A stretch of DNA of 64,000 nt. Source: Lachnospiraceae bacterium. Lineage in GTDB: Bacteria; Bacillota; Clostridia; Lachnospirales; Lachnospiraceae. Every line of letters begins with the position of its first letter. The stretch's first letter is position 1. The stretch spans positions 124,001-188,000 of the forward strand of contig CABIZF010000005.1 in assembly GCA_902363135.1 (NCBI GenBank), written 5' to 3'. Shown in pieces: positions 33,897 to 42,928 of the stretch. The notes under the pieces were generated by a model that was given only the letters and a program-made list of their open reading frames with translations, was not told the DNA's origin and ran no database searches. Position numbers and translations under genes: made by a program.

Positions 33897-35215
33897 AACT
33901 CCACATCAAATTTTCCGCTGCAGTAGTCCGGATCCTGAAGAATTCCATATTGATAATCCACGTTTGTCTCGATCCCCTCAATGATGATCTCGCCAAGTGC
34001 ACTGCGCATCCGTTGAATCGCTTCTTCTCGATCCTTTCCCCATACGATCAGCTTTGCCAGCATGGAATCGTACCAGGGCGGAACCGTATAGCCGCGATAA
34101 ACCGCCGAATCGATCCGCACACCGTTTCCTCCCGGAAAATAGACGTCCGTGATTGTCCCCGGCGATGGGCGGAAGTTCTGCTTCGGACACTCTGCATTGA
34201 TACGGCACTCGATCGCATGACCGCGCAAAACAATCTCATTCTGGGTAAACCCAAGCGGCTCTCCGGATGCTATCCGGATCTGTTCCTTGATCAGATCGAT
34301 ACCTGTCACCCATTCCGTCACCGGATGCTCCACCTGAATCCGTGTATTCATCTCCATAAAATAAAAGCGTCCATCGCCATCCAGCAGAAATTCAATTGTC
34401 CCTGCGTTCACATATCCTGCAGCTTTTGCCGCCTGTACGGCGGCCTCTCCCATTTTTTTGCGAAGCGCCGGTGAGATTGCATCACAGGGAGATTCTTCGA
34501 TCAGCTTCTGATGATTTCTCTGAATTGAGCAGTCGCGCTCTCCCAGATGTACGACATGACCATAAGCATCTGCCAGAATCTGAACCTCAATGTGTTTCGG
34601 ATGCTGTACAAAATGCTCAATATACATCGTGTCATCCCCGAACGCCATCCGGCTCTCCTTCTGGGCCATGGCAAAGCAGCGGTCAAACTCTTCCGGTGAC
34701 CACGCAGTACGCATGCCTTTTCCGCCTCCGCCAAGTGCCGCTTTGATCATCACCGGATAACCGATCTGTTCTGCCTCAAGCTTTCCCTCACTGGCACATC
34801 TGATCGGCGTATGACTGCCCGGAATGACCGGGACACCGGCACGGCTCATCGTATTTTTAGCCTCCTGCTTATTGCCAAGGCGCGCGATGATATCTGCATC
34901 CGGTCCTACAAAGGTAATCCCGCACTGCTGGCACAGACCCGCGAACCGACTGTTCTCCGAGAGAAATCCAAAGCCCGGGTGGATTGCATCTGCACCTGAG
35001 GTAATCGTCGCACTGATCAGCTGTTCCATAGACAGATAGCTGTCCTTTGCCGCTGCAGGTCCGATACAGATCGCCTCATCCGCCAGCTTCGTATGCAGCG
35101 CATCCCGATCCGCCTCTGAGTACACCGCCACAGATGCAATCCCCATCTCCCGGCATGCCCGGATGATCCGCACTGCGATCTCTCCCCGGTTCGCAATCAA
35201 TAGTTTTCTGATCAT
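33857..35215 (-). CDS. accC: Biotin carboxylase subunit of acetyl-CoA carboxylase
   Basis: 452-residue biotin carboxylase, carboxylating the biotin on AccB using ATP and bicarbonate. N-terminal [20 protein letters not shown], the ATP-grasp glycine loop [31 protein letters not shown] and [15 protein letters not shown] are intact. Length is typical. It lies 9 bases downstream of fabZ. Its C-terminus is altered by a family B repeat, which adds a short tail beyond the usual end and is unlikely to affect activity. Confidence 0.96.
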   Translation of the reverse strand: MIRKLLIANRGEIAVRIIRACREMGIASVAVYSEADRDALHTKLADEAICIGPAAAKDSYLSMEQLISATITSGADAIHPGFGFLSENSRFAGLCQQCGITFVGPDADIIARLGNKQEAKNTMSRAGVPVIPGSHTPIRCASEGKLEAEQIGYPVMIKAALGGGGKGMRTAWSPEEFDRCFAMAQKESRMAFGDDTMYIEHFVQHPKHIEVQILADAYGHVVHLGERDCSIQRNHQKLIEESPCDAISPALRKKMGEAAVQAAKAAGYVNAGTIEFLLDGDGRFYFMEMNTRIQVEHPVTEWVTGIDLIKEQIRIASGEPLGFTQNEIVLRGHAIECRINAECPKQNFRPSPGTITDVYFPGGNGVRIDSAVYRGYTVPPWYDSMLAKLIVWGKDREEAIQRMRSALGEIIIEGIETNVDYQYGILQDPDYCSGKFDVEFLNESGKSPASIA

Positions 35216-35224
35216 AATATTCCC

Positions 35225-35653
35225 CTATCCTACCATAAATGTCAGCTCTGCCGTCGCTACGACCTTTCCGTCCACGGATGCCGTAGCAGCCCCGATGCCG
35301 ACCGGTCCCTTCTGGCGGATGATTTTTGTCTCCAAACGCAGCTTATCGCCCGGGACAACCTTTCCGCGGAAACGGCAATCCCGTATGCCTCCAAAATACG
35401 CCGTCTTTCCTTTGTTTTCCTCCATACTCAGAATCGCCACGGCTCCGGCCTGCGCCAGTGCCTCGATTGTCAGCACTCCCGGCATAACAGGCTCTCCCGG
35501 AAAATGTCCGGCAAAATATTCTTCCCGGTACGATACGCATTTATATCCGATGGCATACTGGCCCGGCTCATAATCCTCAATATAGTCGAGCAGTAAAAAC
35601 GGATGGCGGTGCGGAAGAATTTCCTGTATTTCTCTGATATTTAAATGTCTCAT
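35225..35653 (-). CDS. fabZ: 3-hydroxyacyl-ACP dehydratase
   Basis: 142-residue hot-dog fold dehydratase of fatty-acid elongation, converting 3-hydroxyacyl-ACP to trans-2-enoyl-ACP. The catalytic His is in LPHRHPFLLLD, and Glu is in the helix of AGHFPGEPVMPGVLTIEALAQ at about residue 63. Full length. It is 9 bases after accB and 9 before accC, so it is part of the same transcript. No FabA/FabM partner is visible here, so the route to unsaturated fatty acids is unclear. Confidence 0.96.
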   Translation of the reverse strand: MRHLNIREIQEILPHRHPFLLLDYIEDYEPGQYAIGYKCVSYREEYFAGHFPGEPVMPGVLTIEALAQAGAVAILSMEENKGKTAYFGGIRDCRFRGKVVPGDKLRLETKIIRQKGPVGIGAATASVDGKVVATAELTFMVG

Positions 35654-35662
35654 ACTACCTCT

Positions 35663-36112
35663 TTATCCGATCCGGAACAGCGGCTGATTATACTCTACAT
35701 TCTGTCCATTTTTTACCAGAATTTCCGTCACCGTTCCATCATATTCACTCTCTATGTTATTCATCAGCTTCATCGCCTCGACAATGCCGAGTGTCTGTCC
35801 TTTTTTTACACGGTCGCCGACCTGCACGAACGGCGCTGCCTCCTCCGACGGAGCGGCATAAAAGACACCAACGAGTGGGGATACGACCAGCTGCCCCTGC
35901 CCGTCCTTTGCCAAGTCCGTTTTCATCTGCCCTATTTCTTTGTCCGATCGCTTTGAAGGCTCCTCAGGCATCAGGAATTCCACTGCATTGCCCGTCACCT
36001 GTTCCTTCTTTTTTGTAAGACGGACGCGCACACCGCCTTCCTCATATCGAAATCCCGTCAATGCAGAATCCGACACTGCCTGAATCAGTCTGATCAGATT
36101 TTCTGTATCCAT
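35663..36112 (-). CDS. accB: Biotin carboxyl carrier protein
   Basis: 149-residue BCCP. The start at 36112 (MDTENLIRLIQAVSDS) follows GGAGGAG; a longer frame from 36148 would overlap fabF. The C-terminal biotinyl domain has the biotinylation motif VEAMKLMNN and ends with the typical YNQPLFRIG. An alanine/proline-poor, charged linker separates it from the N-terminal helix. Carries the carboxyl group between AccC and the AccDA fusion. Confidence 0.95.
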   Translation of the reverse strand: MDTENLIRLIQAVSDSALTGFRYEEGGVRVRLTKKKEQVTGNAVEFLMPEEPSKRSDKEIGQMKTDLAKDGQGQLVVSPLVGVFYAAPSEEAAPFVQVGDRVKKGQTLGIVEAMKLMNNIESEYDGTVTEILVKNGQNVEYNQPLFRIG

Positions 36113-36144
36113 ATCCCGTTCTCCTCCAACCTGGATGTTCTTTC

Positions 36145-37383
36145 TCATTTTTTATAGCGCTTCAGCAGCAGAGAAGCATTATGTCCGCCAAAGCCGAGAG
36201 AATTTGTCAGTGCATAATTGATTTCCATCTGCACCGGCGCACCAATCGTATAATCAAGATCACATTCCGGATCCGGTCTCTTCGTCCCGACCGTCGGATG
36301 GATCCAGCCATCCCGGATTGCAAGCACCGTCGCCACCATCTCCACACCGCCTGCACCTCCGAGCAGATGACCGATCATCGATTTTGTCGAATTGATGTGC
36401 AGCTGATGAGCTGCATCCCCGAACGCCCGGTGGATCGCCCGCGTCTCGAACAGGTCATTGTGATGTGTCCCGGTTCCATGTGCATTGATATAGTCTACCT
36501 CGGATGGCAAAATGCCCGCCTCCTGCATTGCAAGCTGCATCGCACGAGCCGCACCGGCTCCGTCCTCCGCCGGCGATGTAATATGGTACGCATCCGCGGT
36601 CGCTCCGTAGCCACAAAGCTCCGCATAAATTTTTGCGCCACGCTCTTTTGCATGATTCAGCTCCTCGAGCATGACAACTCCGGCACCTTCGCCCAGCACA
36701 AAACCACTGCGATCCTGATCAAACGGAATCGAAGCCCGCATCGGATCCGTTTCCGTCGAAAGCGCTGTCAGGTTCATAAAGCCTGCCACCCCGGTTTCAC
36801 AGATGCAGCTCTCCGTACCGCCGGCCAGCATCATCACGGCATCGCCATACTGAATAGCCCGCAGTGCATCACCGATGCAATGTGTCCCGGATGCACAGGC
36901 CGTCACAACGTTTGTGCATTTTCCTTTAAATCCAAGCTGAATAGATACATTTCCGGCTGCCATATTTGAAATCATCATCGGAACAAACATCGGGCTGATA
37001 CGGGTCGGTCCCTTTGTCAGCAGTCGGCTATATTCCCGCTCCAGGGCAGGTAAGGATCCTATACCGGAGCCGATGATGACACCCGCATCATATGGATCTT
37101 CTTTTGAAATATCCAGTCCGGAATCCTCATATGCCTGCCGCGCAGCTGCGACTGCATACTGGGAAAATAGCTCCATTCTCCGTGCTGCCTTCGCGTCCAT
37201 ATAATCTGCTGCCTTAAAATCCTTCACCTCGGCAGCCAGTTTTACCTTATAGTCCGACGTGTCAAAGCTTGTAATCGCACCAATCCCAATCTGTTCTTTT
37301 TTTATACCATCCCAGAATGCATCCACCGTATTACCGATCGGCGTCACAGCTCCAAGTCCTGTAATCACTACCCGTTTTTTCAT
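36145..37383 (-). CDS. fabF: 3-oxoacyl-ACP synthase II
   Basis: 412-residue beta-ketoacyl-ACP synthase, elongating acyl-ACP with malonyl-ACP. The Cys-His-His triad is visible: TACASGTHC, NAHGTGT(HH)ND and KSMIGHLLGGAG. MKKRVVITGLGAVTPIG is the typical start. The usual THTSVGD-type loop after the first His reads THHNDLFE. Gap of 16 bases to fabG; AGGAGG upstream of its start. Confidence 0.96.
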   Translation of the reverse strand: MKKRVVITGLGAVTPIGNTVDAFWDGIKKEQIGIGAITSFDTSDYKVKLAAEVKDFKAADYMDAKAARRMELFSQYAVAAARQAYEDSGLDISKEDPYDAGVIIGSGIGSLPALEREYSRLLTKGPTRISPMFVPMMISNMAAGNVSIQLGFKGKCTNVVTACASGTHCIGDALRAIQYGDAVMMLAGGTESCICETGVAGFMNLTALSTETDPMRASIPFDQDRSGFVLGEGAGVVMLEELNHAKERGAKIYAELCGYGATADAYHITSPAEDGAGAARAMQLAMQEAGILPSEVDYINAHGTGTHHNDLFETRAIHRAFGDAAHQLHINSTKSMIGHLLGGAGGVEMVATVLAIRDGWIHPTVGTKRPDPECDLDYTIGAPVQMEINYALTNSLGFGGHNASLLLKRYKK

Positions 37384-37399
37384 CTGTTTCCTCCTGGTT

Positions 37400-38137
37400 C
37401 TACATCACCATGCCACCGTCAACCTGCAGCACCTGTCCGGTCATATAAGAAGCCGCGTCCGAAGCCAGAAACGCCACCGTCTCTGCTACCTGTTCTGCCG
37501 TCCCGAAATGTCCCATCGGAATCTGTGCGGCTGCCGCATCGCGTGCCTGACTGGAGAGCGCTGCCGTCATGTCCGTTTCTATAAAGCCCGGAGCCACTGC
37601 ATTTACCGTAATTCCCCGCGATGCCAGCTCCTTCGCTGCGGCCTTCGTCAACCCGATCACACCGGCTTTCGACGCGGCATAATTCGCCTGTCCTGCATTT
37701 CCTGCGATTCCGACGACGGATGCCATATTGATGATCCGTCCGTATCGCTGCTTTAGCATCTGCCTGGATACGAACCTCATCATATGAAAAGCGCCCTTCA
37801 GGTTCGTGTCCAGTACCTGGTCAAAGTCTTCCTCCGCCATACGCATCAGCAGTCCGTCCCGCGTGATTCCCGCATTATTGACCAGAATATCGATGCGTCC
37901 CCATGTCTTTAAAACATCTGAAACAAACGTTTCACAGGATGCAAAGTCTGCCACATTGCACTGGTAAATTTCTGCCTGTCCGCCCGCTTCCCGGATCTGG
38001 CGCTGCACCTGTTCTGCCTGTTCCACTGAACCATTATAATTAATGATGACCCGAATCCCCTCGCTCGCCAGGCGACAGGCGATTGCCCGACCAATTCCGC
38101 GGGAAGCCCCGGTCACAACTGCTATTTTTTCTGACAT
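37400..38137 (-). CDS. fabG: 3-oxoacyl-ACP reductase
   Basis: 245-residue NADPH-dependent short-chain dehydrogenase reducing 3-oxoacyl-ACP. The cofactor motif TGASRGIG, NNAGITRDGLLMRM, and the catalytic Ser and YxxxK in ASVVGIAGNAGQANYAASKAG are intact. C-terminus MTGQVLQVDGGMVM is typical of FabG. Lies 20 bases after fabD in the operon. Confidence 0.96.
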   Translation of the reverse strand: MSEKIAVVTGASRGIGRAIACRLASEGIRVIINYNGSVEQAEQVQRQIREAGGQAEIYQCNVADFASCETFVSDVLKTWGRIDILVNNAGITRDGLLMRMAEEDFDQVLDTNLKGAFHMMRFVSRQMLKQRYGRIINMASVVGIAGNAGQANYAASKAGVIGLTKAAAKELASRGITVNAVAPGFIETDMTAALSSQARDAAAAQIPMGHFGTAEQVAETVAFLASDAASYMTGQVLQVDGGMVM

Positions 38138-38157
38138 ACGGCTTTAATTCCTTTCTT

Positions 38158-39108
38158 TTATGCACTTCGCCACAGCTTCTTATCTCGGGCCTCCAGCTTT
38201 GCGATCACAATCTGTGCTTCTTCCCACGTCGTCACCGGATAGACATTCACATTCCGATCCAGCTTGCGCAGAAATCCTGCCAGTGTTTTCCCGGCACCGA
38301 TTTCCACAAATGTATCCACGCCGTCTGCCAGCATCCGCTGCATGCTCTGCATCCACCGCACCGGCGCACAGATCTGCCGCGCCAGAAGCGCCCTGATTGG
38401 TTCCTTTTCCGTCACCGGCTGTGCTGTCACATTTGTAATATACGGAATATCCGGATCTGAAAATGGGGTCTGTAAAAGTTCTCGTTCAAGCTCTTCTGCT
38501 GCCCCGGCAAGAAGCGGCGAATGAAACGGACCACTCACATTGAGCATGACTGTCCGCCTTGCTCCTGATGCACGCAGCGCCTCCGCCGCCTCCTCGACTG
38601 CTGATCGCACACCGGTGATCACCAGCTGACCGGGACAGTTATAATTTGCGATAAACACACCTTCCCGCTCTGCAAGCACTTCCTCTACGGCTGCTTCCTT
38701 CATGCCGAGCACCGCGCACATCGCACCACTGCCATCCGGTACGGCATTCTGCATCAAAATACCACGCCTGCGTACTAGACGGATCGCATCCTGCTCCTGC
38801 ATTGCATGGCTGACAGCAAGCGCTGCATATTCACCAAGACTCAATCCGGCTGTGACATCCGGCAGGATCCCGGCCTCTGTCAGCACACGGGTCTGTGCCA
38901 GATATAAGGTCACAAGCGCTGCCTGTGTATATTCTGTCTGATCCAGGCGGTCATTGTTTTCAAAGCAGAGCGCTCTCATATCCATTCCGAGTGCAGCGGA
39001 GGCCTCATCAAATACCGCACGCGCCGATGCGCTGTTCCGATAAAAATCCGCACCCATGCCAGGTGTCTGTACTCCCTGCCCCGGATAAAGAAATGCTGTT
39101 TTACTCAT
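38158..39108 (-). CDS. fabD: Malonyl-CoA:ACP transacylase
   Basis: 316-residue transacylase loading malonyl groups onto ACP. FLYPGQGVQTPGMG at the N-terminus, the active-site Ser in AGLSLGEYAA and the His in SGPFHSPLL are present. Its start overlaps the fabK stop by 8 bases, indicating coupling. Length matches the family. Confidence 0.96.
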   Translation of the reverse strand: MSKTAFLYPGQGVQTPGMGADFYRNSASARAVFDEASAALGMDMRALCFENNDRLDQTEYTQAALVTLYLAQTRVLTEAGILPDVTAGLSLGEYAALAVSHAMQEQDAIRLVRRRGILMQNAVPDGSGAMCAVLGMKEAAVEEVLAEREGVFIANYNCPGQLVITGVRSAVEEAAEALRASGARRTVMLNVSGPFHSPLLAGAAEELERELLQTPFSDPDIPYITNVTAQPVTEKEPIRALLARQICAPVRWMQSMQRMLADGVDTFVEIGAGKTLAGFLRKLDRNVNVYPVTTWEEAQIVIAKLEARDKKLWRSA

Positions 39109-40039
39109 CGATCCGGATTCCTTTCATACATGCTTTGGCTTCTTGCATCAGCTGCGGCACCAGCTCACTGCACGGAAGAATCTCCCGTACCAATCCGGCA
39201 CACTGTCCGGCCATCATGCTTCCCATCCGCACATCACCTTCCACAACCGCTCTGCGCAGTCCTCCTAATGTGAGCTGCTCCAGTTCTTCAAACGATGCAC
39301 CCTCCTGCTCCAGCTCCAGATAGCGCTTTGTCATTTCATTGCGCAATGCGCGCACCGGATGTCCGGTCGACCGCCCGGTCACGCGGGTATCAATGTCCTT
39401 TGCCCGCAGCACCTGATTTTTATAGCTTTCATGCACCTGTGCTTCCTGTGTCGCGATAAATCGGGTTCCCATCTGGACGGCCTTTGCGCCGAGCATAAAC
39501 GCAGCCGCAATACCGCGCCCGTCTGCGATCCCCCCGGCTGCGATCACCGGAATCTGCACTGCGTCAACGACCTGCGGCACCAGCGCCATTGTCGTGCTTT
39601 CTCCGACATGTCCTCCGGATTCACAACCCTCTGCGACCACTGCATCCGCTCCACAGCGCTCCATCCGCTTTGCCAGTGCCACAGAAGCGACGACCGGAAT
39701 CACCCGGATACCGGACTGTTTCCACTGCTCCATATATTTTTCCGGACTGCCCGCGCCAGTCGTTACGACTTTGACACCTTCTTCAGCCACGACCTGTGCG
39801 ACCTCATCGGCATATGGACTCATCAGCATAATATTCACACCGAACGGCTGCTCCGTCAGATTTTTTGCGGCACGGATCTGCTCCCGCACCCATTCCGCCG
39901 GTGCGTTTGCCGCCCCGATCAGTCCCAGGCCTCCGGCCTCCGATACAGCTGCCGCAAGATGATGCTCCGCCACCCAGGCCATACCACCTTGAATGATCGG
40001 ATATTGTATTCCAAGTAACTCTGTGATTTCTGTCTGCAT
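39101..40039 (-). CDS. fabK: Enoyl-ACP reductase II (flavoprotein)
   Basis: 312-residue FMN-dependent enoyl-ACP reductase. The start at 40039 (MQTEITELLGIQYP) follows AAGGAG; the frame opens earlier inside acpP. Landmarks are IIQGGMAWV, GVNIMLMSPY, AEGCESGGHVGE with the catalytic-region His, and AAGGIADGRGIAAAFMLGA. FabK is the triclosan-insensitive alternative to FabI; no FabI gene is in the window. It sits 16 bases after acpP. Confidence 0.95.
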   Translation of the reverse strand: MQTEITELLGIQYPIIQGGMAWVAEHHLAAAVSEAGGLGLIGAANAPAEWVREQIRAAKNLTEQPFGVNIMLMSPYADEVAQVVAEEGVKVVTTGAGSPEKYMEQWKQSGIRVIPVVASVALAKRMERCGADAVVAEGCESGGHVGESTTMALVPQVVDAVQIPVIAAGGIADGRGIAAAFMLGAKAVQMGTRFIATQEAQVHESYKNQVLRAKDIDTRVTGRSTGHPVRALRNEMTKRYLELEQEGASFEELEQLTLGGLRRAVVEGDVRMGSMMAGQCAGLVREILPCSELVPQLMQEAKACMKGIRIDE

Positions 40040-40055
40040 TGCTGTGCTCCTTCCC

Positions 40056-40283
40056 TTACGCGCGGTGTGCCTCCACATAGTCTGCGACATCCTGCACGGT
40101 CGAGAGCTTTTCCAGATCTTCGGTCGGAATCTCGACGTCAAACTCCTCCTCCAATGCCATGACGAGTTCAAACAGATCCAGCGAATCAATGCCAAGATCT
40201 CCCTTAAATGAAGAAGTCGGCTGGATCAGCGCGCGGTCAATGTTCAGATTCTCCGATGTCATTTCCATAATTCTTTCTACCAT
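40056..40283 (-). CDS. acpP: Acyl carrier protein
   Basis: 75-residue ACP. The phosphopantetheine Ser is in GDLGIDSLDLFELVMALEEE, with the usual helix II acid patch. AAGGAG precedes the start. It is the first gene after the family B repeat that separates it from fabH. Carries growing acyl chains for the surrounding Fab enzymes. Confidence 0.97.
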   Translation of the reverse strand: MVERIMEMTSENLNIDRALIQPTSSFKGDLGIDSLDLFELVMALEEEFDVEIPTEDLEKLSTVQDVADYVEAHRA

Positions 40284-40384
40284 GATATATAATCTCCTTT
40301 TCTTTTTCTTAGTCTCTTTGAATCTCCAGGTTGTATTTACAAGACCTATAAGATTCCATTTTTATTTTTTCTCCGCCCTTTGCA

Positions 40385-40460
40385 AAGCGGACATTCGCAG
40401 TCCATCCCTGCAGCTCTGCTGACAGGGCCTAGCTTCGCAGCTTGCTCATGAACACAGTTG
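40385..40460 (-). repeat. Family B repeat between fabH and acpP
   Basis: Contains AAAGCGGACATTCGCAGTCC and the segment CCCTGCAGCTCTGCTGACAG, which is shared with copy 1 at about 7300-7330, ending at GCAGCTTGCTCATGAAC. It begins one base after the fabH stop codon and would be transcribed as a structured spacer within the operon. Confidence 0.65.
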
Positions 40461-40461
40461 C

Positions 40462-41430
40462 CTAGTGCTCATAATCTAATATGGATGCACCCCAGGTCAG
40501 ACCGGCTCCAAAGCCGGCAATCACAAGACGCTGTCCCTTTTTCAACTGCCCGCTGTGTTTCATCTCATCCAGCAAAATCGGAATGCTCGCAGCCGAGGTA
40601 TTTCCATATTCCTGTAAATTGACCGGAAAGCGTTCCAAAGATACGCCCAGATGCCGTGCGACCGACTCGATGATCCGGCGATTCGCCTGATGCACCACAA
40701 ACCAGTCGATGTCCTCTATCGTCAGTCCGTTCAATTCCAGAACCTCCAAAATCGCTTCTGGAACCTTGCGCACTGCAAATTTGAACACGGCTTGTCCGTC
40801 CATATGCAGGAAACCGGACTTCCCGCTCTCTTTGCAAAAAGACTGGCGCTCATACAGTGCCTGACAGGAAAGTACTTCTCCCTTTCCTCCGTCCGCTCCG
40901 GCAACCGGAAGATAGTCAAGCCCGGGATGCCGCTGCAGCACTGCCGCACCGGCTCCATCTCCGAACAAAATGCAGGTGCTGCGGTCTCCCCAGTCGATGA
41001 CCTGTGACATGCAATCGCTTCCAATCACAAGCGCCGTCCGGTAAATACCGGCCTTCAAATACGCCGTTGCCGTCTGATAAGCCAGCACAAAGCCGGTGCA
41101 GGCCGCATTCAGATCAAAGCAGACTGCCTGCTTCGCACCAATCTTCTCCTGAACCCTGCAGGCCACACACGGCATCCGCACTCTGGCTGTTGTCGTCGCC
41201 ACCACAATCAGATCGATGCGTTCCGGCGCTATCCCGGCATCTGCCATCGCACGGCATGCCGCTTCCTCTGCAAGTGAGTCCGCCGTTTCTTCTTTTGCAA
41301 TGTGTCTCTGCAAGATTCCGGTTCGCTCTCGGATCCAGGCATCGTCTGTCTCCACCATCTCTGCCACGCCGTCATTATCCAGCACATAATCCGGAACCGC
41401 TGCGCCTGTTCCTATTATGATCTCTGCCAT
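40462..41430 (-). CDS. fabH: 3-oxoacyl-ACP synthase III
   Basis: 322-residue initiating condensing enzyme joining acetyl- or branched acyl-CoA to malonyl-ACP. The Cys-His-Asn triad is in NAACTGFVLAY, VVHQANRRIIE and YGNTSAASIPI. GAGLTWGASIL near the C-terminus is typical. First gene of the fatty-acid operon, with GGAGG upstream and a promoter/operator about 75 bases away. Confidence 0.96.
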   Translation of the reverse strand: MAEIIIGTGAAVPDYVLDNDGVAEMVETDDAWIRERTGILQRHIAKEETADSLAEEAACRAMADAGIAPERIDLIVVATTTARVRMPCVACRVQEKIGAKQAVCFDLNAACTGFVLAYQTATAYLKAGIYRTALVIGSDCMSQVIDWGDRSTCILFGDGAGAAVLQRHPGLDYLPVAGADGGKGEVLSCQALYERQSFCKESGKSGFLHMDGQAVFKFAVRKVPEAILEVLELNGLTIEDIDWFVVHQANRRIIESVARHLGVSLERFPVNLQEYGNTSAASIPILLDEMKHSGQLKKGQRLVIAGFGAGLTWGASILDYEH

Positions 41431-41495
41431 CGTACCCTCCTGTTTTGTGATTCGGTATCTTATTTGTCTCTCTTATATTTTGTATTTAAATATAT

Positions 41496-41535
41496 TTGAC
41501 TTCCAAACTATATAGCAATTTAGTTTGTTTGTCAA
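41496..41535 (-). promoter_or_regulatory. Promoter of fatty-acid operon inside a 40-bp dyad operator
   Basis: On the minus strand perfect TTGACA (41530-41535) and TATAGT (41507-41512) are 17 bases apart. The same DNA is symmetrical: TTGAC, three bases, CAAACTA, ten bases, TAGTTTG, three bases, GTCAA. All 12 specified bases on each side match. A dyad covering both promoter elements is the expected form of a repressor site; the MarR/FabT-like protein at 31352-31831 is the obvious candidate. AT-rich DNA without genes continues to 41640. Confidence 0.8.
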
Positions 41536-41640
41536 GTATTTTTATTATCAAACTTTATACGTAAAACAGACAGCCTATGAGCCATCCTGCAAAAACGTGT
41601 TGTTTTCCCTGCGGCTGCATGTTAAACTACAGCTGTAAAT

Positions 41641-41808
41641 AATGATACACAGATTGCTTCGCATTTCATGCTCTCGCAATCCTAAAACACCTCAAATCCG
41701 CTCATTTTTCTACGAAAAATGGCTACTTTTCGGTGTTTTGCGGGTCAATAAGTCATGCTCTTTCATGCAAGCATGAAACGCATGACCTTTTGACCCTGGT
41801 ATCATCAT
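41641..41808 (+). repeat. Family A palindromic intergenic repeat, copy 3
   Basis: Near-identical to the right 170 bases of the 7429-7628 copy, but it lacks the left palindrome GGGTCAAAAGG-type segment, starting directly at ATGATACAC. Ends GTATCATCAT, 21 bases before the CYTH start codon. Confidence 0.88.
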
Positions 41809-41829
41809 AATATTCTTCAGGAGGGAAGT

Positions 41830-42324
41830 ATGGAAATCGAACGAAAATATTTAATTGACGGGACGCTCCCGTTTTCTCTGGAGCCGTTTTCCTGCCATCT
41901 GATCGAACAGGCATATCTGTGTACGGCTCCGGTCGTGCGAGTGCGCAGACAGGATCAGGACTATATCCTGACTTATAAAGGAAGCGGCCTGATGGCGCGT
42001 GAGGAATACAATCTCCCTCTGACTGCAACGAGCTATGCACATCTGCTGACAAAAGCAGACGGCAATATTATTACAAAAAAAAGATATGTGATCCCGCTTG
42101 CAGGTGGACTGCGCGCCGAACTGGATCTGTTTGAGGGAACCTTTGACGGACTGCGCATTGTCGAGGTAGAGTTCCCGACCGAAAAAGATGCCAATGCCTT
42201 TACCGCACCCGCGTGGTTTGGGGAAGAGGTCACATTTTCCTGTGCGTATCACAATTCCACACTCTCCTCGCTCACAATTGCACCAGGTCAGACATGGCGG
42301 GATCTTGCAGCCTATCGCCGCTGA
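41830..42324 (+). CDS. CYTH-domain (triphosphate tunnel) protein
   Basis: 164-residue CYTH/TTM-family protein. The defining EIERK (ExExK) motif is at residues 2-6, followed by VRVRRQDQDYILTYKG, KKRYVIPL, AELDLFEGTFDGLRIVEVEF, which supply the charged tunnel residues. Family members hydrolyse or bind triphosphate-containing substrates (inorganic triphosphate, thiamine triphosphate, ATP); which one cannot be told here. GGAGG precedes the start. It is bracketed by two family A repeats in opposite orientation. Confidence 0.88.
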   Translation: MEIERKYLIDGTLPFSLEPFSCHLIEQAYLCTAPVVRVRRQDQDYILTYKGSGLMAREEYNLPLTATSYAHLLTKADGNIITKKRYVIPLAGGLRAELDLFEGTFDGLRIVEVEFPTEKDANAFTAPAWFGEEVTFSCAYHNSTLSSLTIAPGQTWRDLAAYRR

Positions 42325-42329
42325 TATTA

Positions 42330-42540
42330 TGATGATGCCATGGTCAAAAGGTCAAAAAGCCGTTCATGCTTGCATGATAAGGCTTTTGAACTTAGGACCC
42401 GCCAAACATGAGAAAGTAGCGATTTACGTAGTAAATCAGCGGATTTCGAATGTTTGCAGAATTGCGGGAGCTGCTTCGCAGCGGAGCAATTCGTAGGCAT
42501 CAGTTGGGGTCAAAAGGTATTTTGACCCCTATGATACACG
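42330..42540 (-). repeat. Family A palindromic intergenic repeat, copy 4 (divergent)
   Basis: Inverted relative to copy 3 and more diverged, but with the same plan: ATGATGCCATGGTCAAAAGG, CATGCTTGCATG, a GATTTACGTAGTAAATC hairpin replacing CATTTTTC/GAAAAATG, and the right palindrome GGGGTCAAAAGG-TATTTTGACCCC ending in ATGATACAC. It fills the space between two convergent genes (stops at 42324 and 42543) and so could also act as a terminator. Confidence 0.8.
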
Positions 42541-42542
42541 GG

Positions 42543-42746
42543 TCAATCCTTCACTTTCGTGATCTCTTCTTTGATCCGCCGCCACATTTCTCCGTGATCC
42601 TCCGGAACCGGTATCTGCCTGCGGTTCAGCTGTCTCTCCAGATGATCTGCACGCAGCTTCAGCCAGCCGCGCACGAGCCTGGCCGAAAATCCATGAATCT
42701 TCTGTCCCTTTTTTTCATTCTCTGTCGCAAATTCCAGTAATCCCAT
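42543..42746 (-). CDS. Small basic protein of unknown function
   Basis: 67-residue protein starting at 42746 (MGLLEFATENEKKGQK) after AAAGGAG with good spacing. It is rich in Lys, Arg and Glu, predicted mostly helical, with no signal peptide or membrane segment. GLLEFATENEKKG and ARLVRGWLKLRADHLERQL are the visible blocks. I do not recognise a family. It is divergent from the XRE regulator at 42929, from which it is separated by 182 bases, so the two may be co-regulated. Confidence 0.6.
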   Translation of the reverse strand: MGLLEFATENEKKGQKIHGFSARLVRGWLKLRADHLERQLNRRQIPVPEDHGEMWRRIKEEITKVKD

Positions 42747-42928
42747 ATCGTTGCTCCTTTCTGATATGTGCAACTTTTTGTTGCTATTTGTATTTTTTGT
42801 ATTCAAATTGTTTCTTTTCCAGATATTCCATTCAGAACTTGTTATAATCAGTCCAGACAGGCGATTGTCCGGGATACTCTCCACAATCCGAAGTCAGCTA
42901 TTATCACTATTTGACAGGGAGGTACTGT

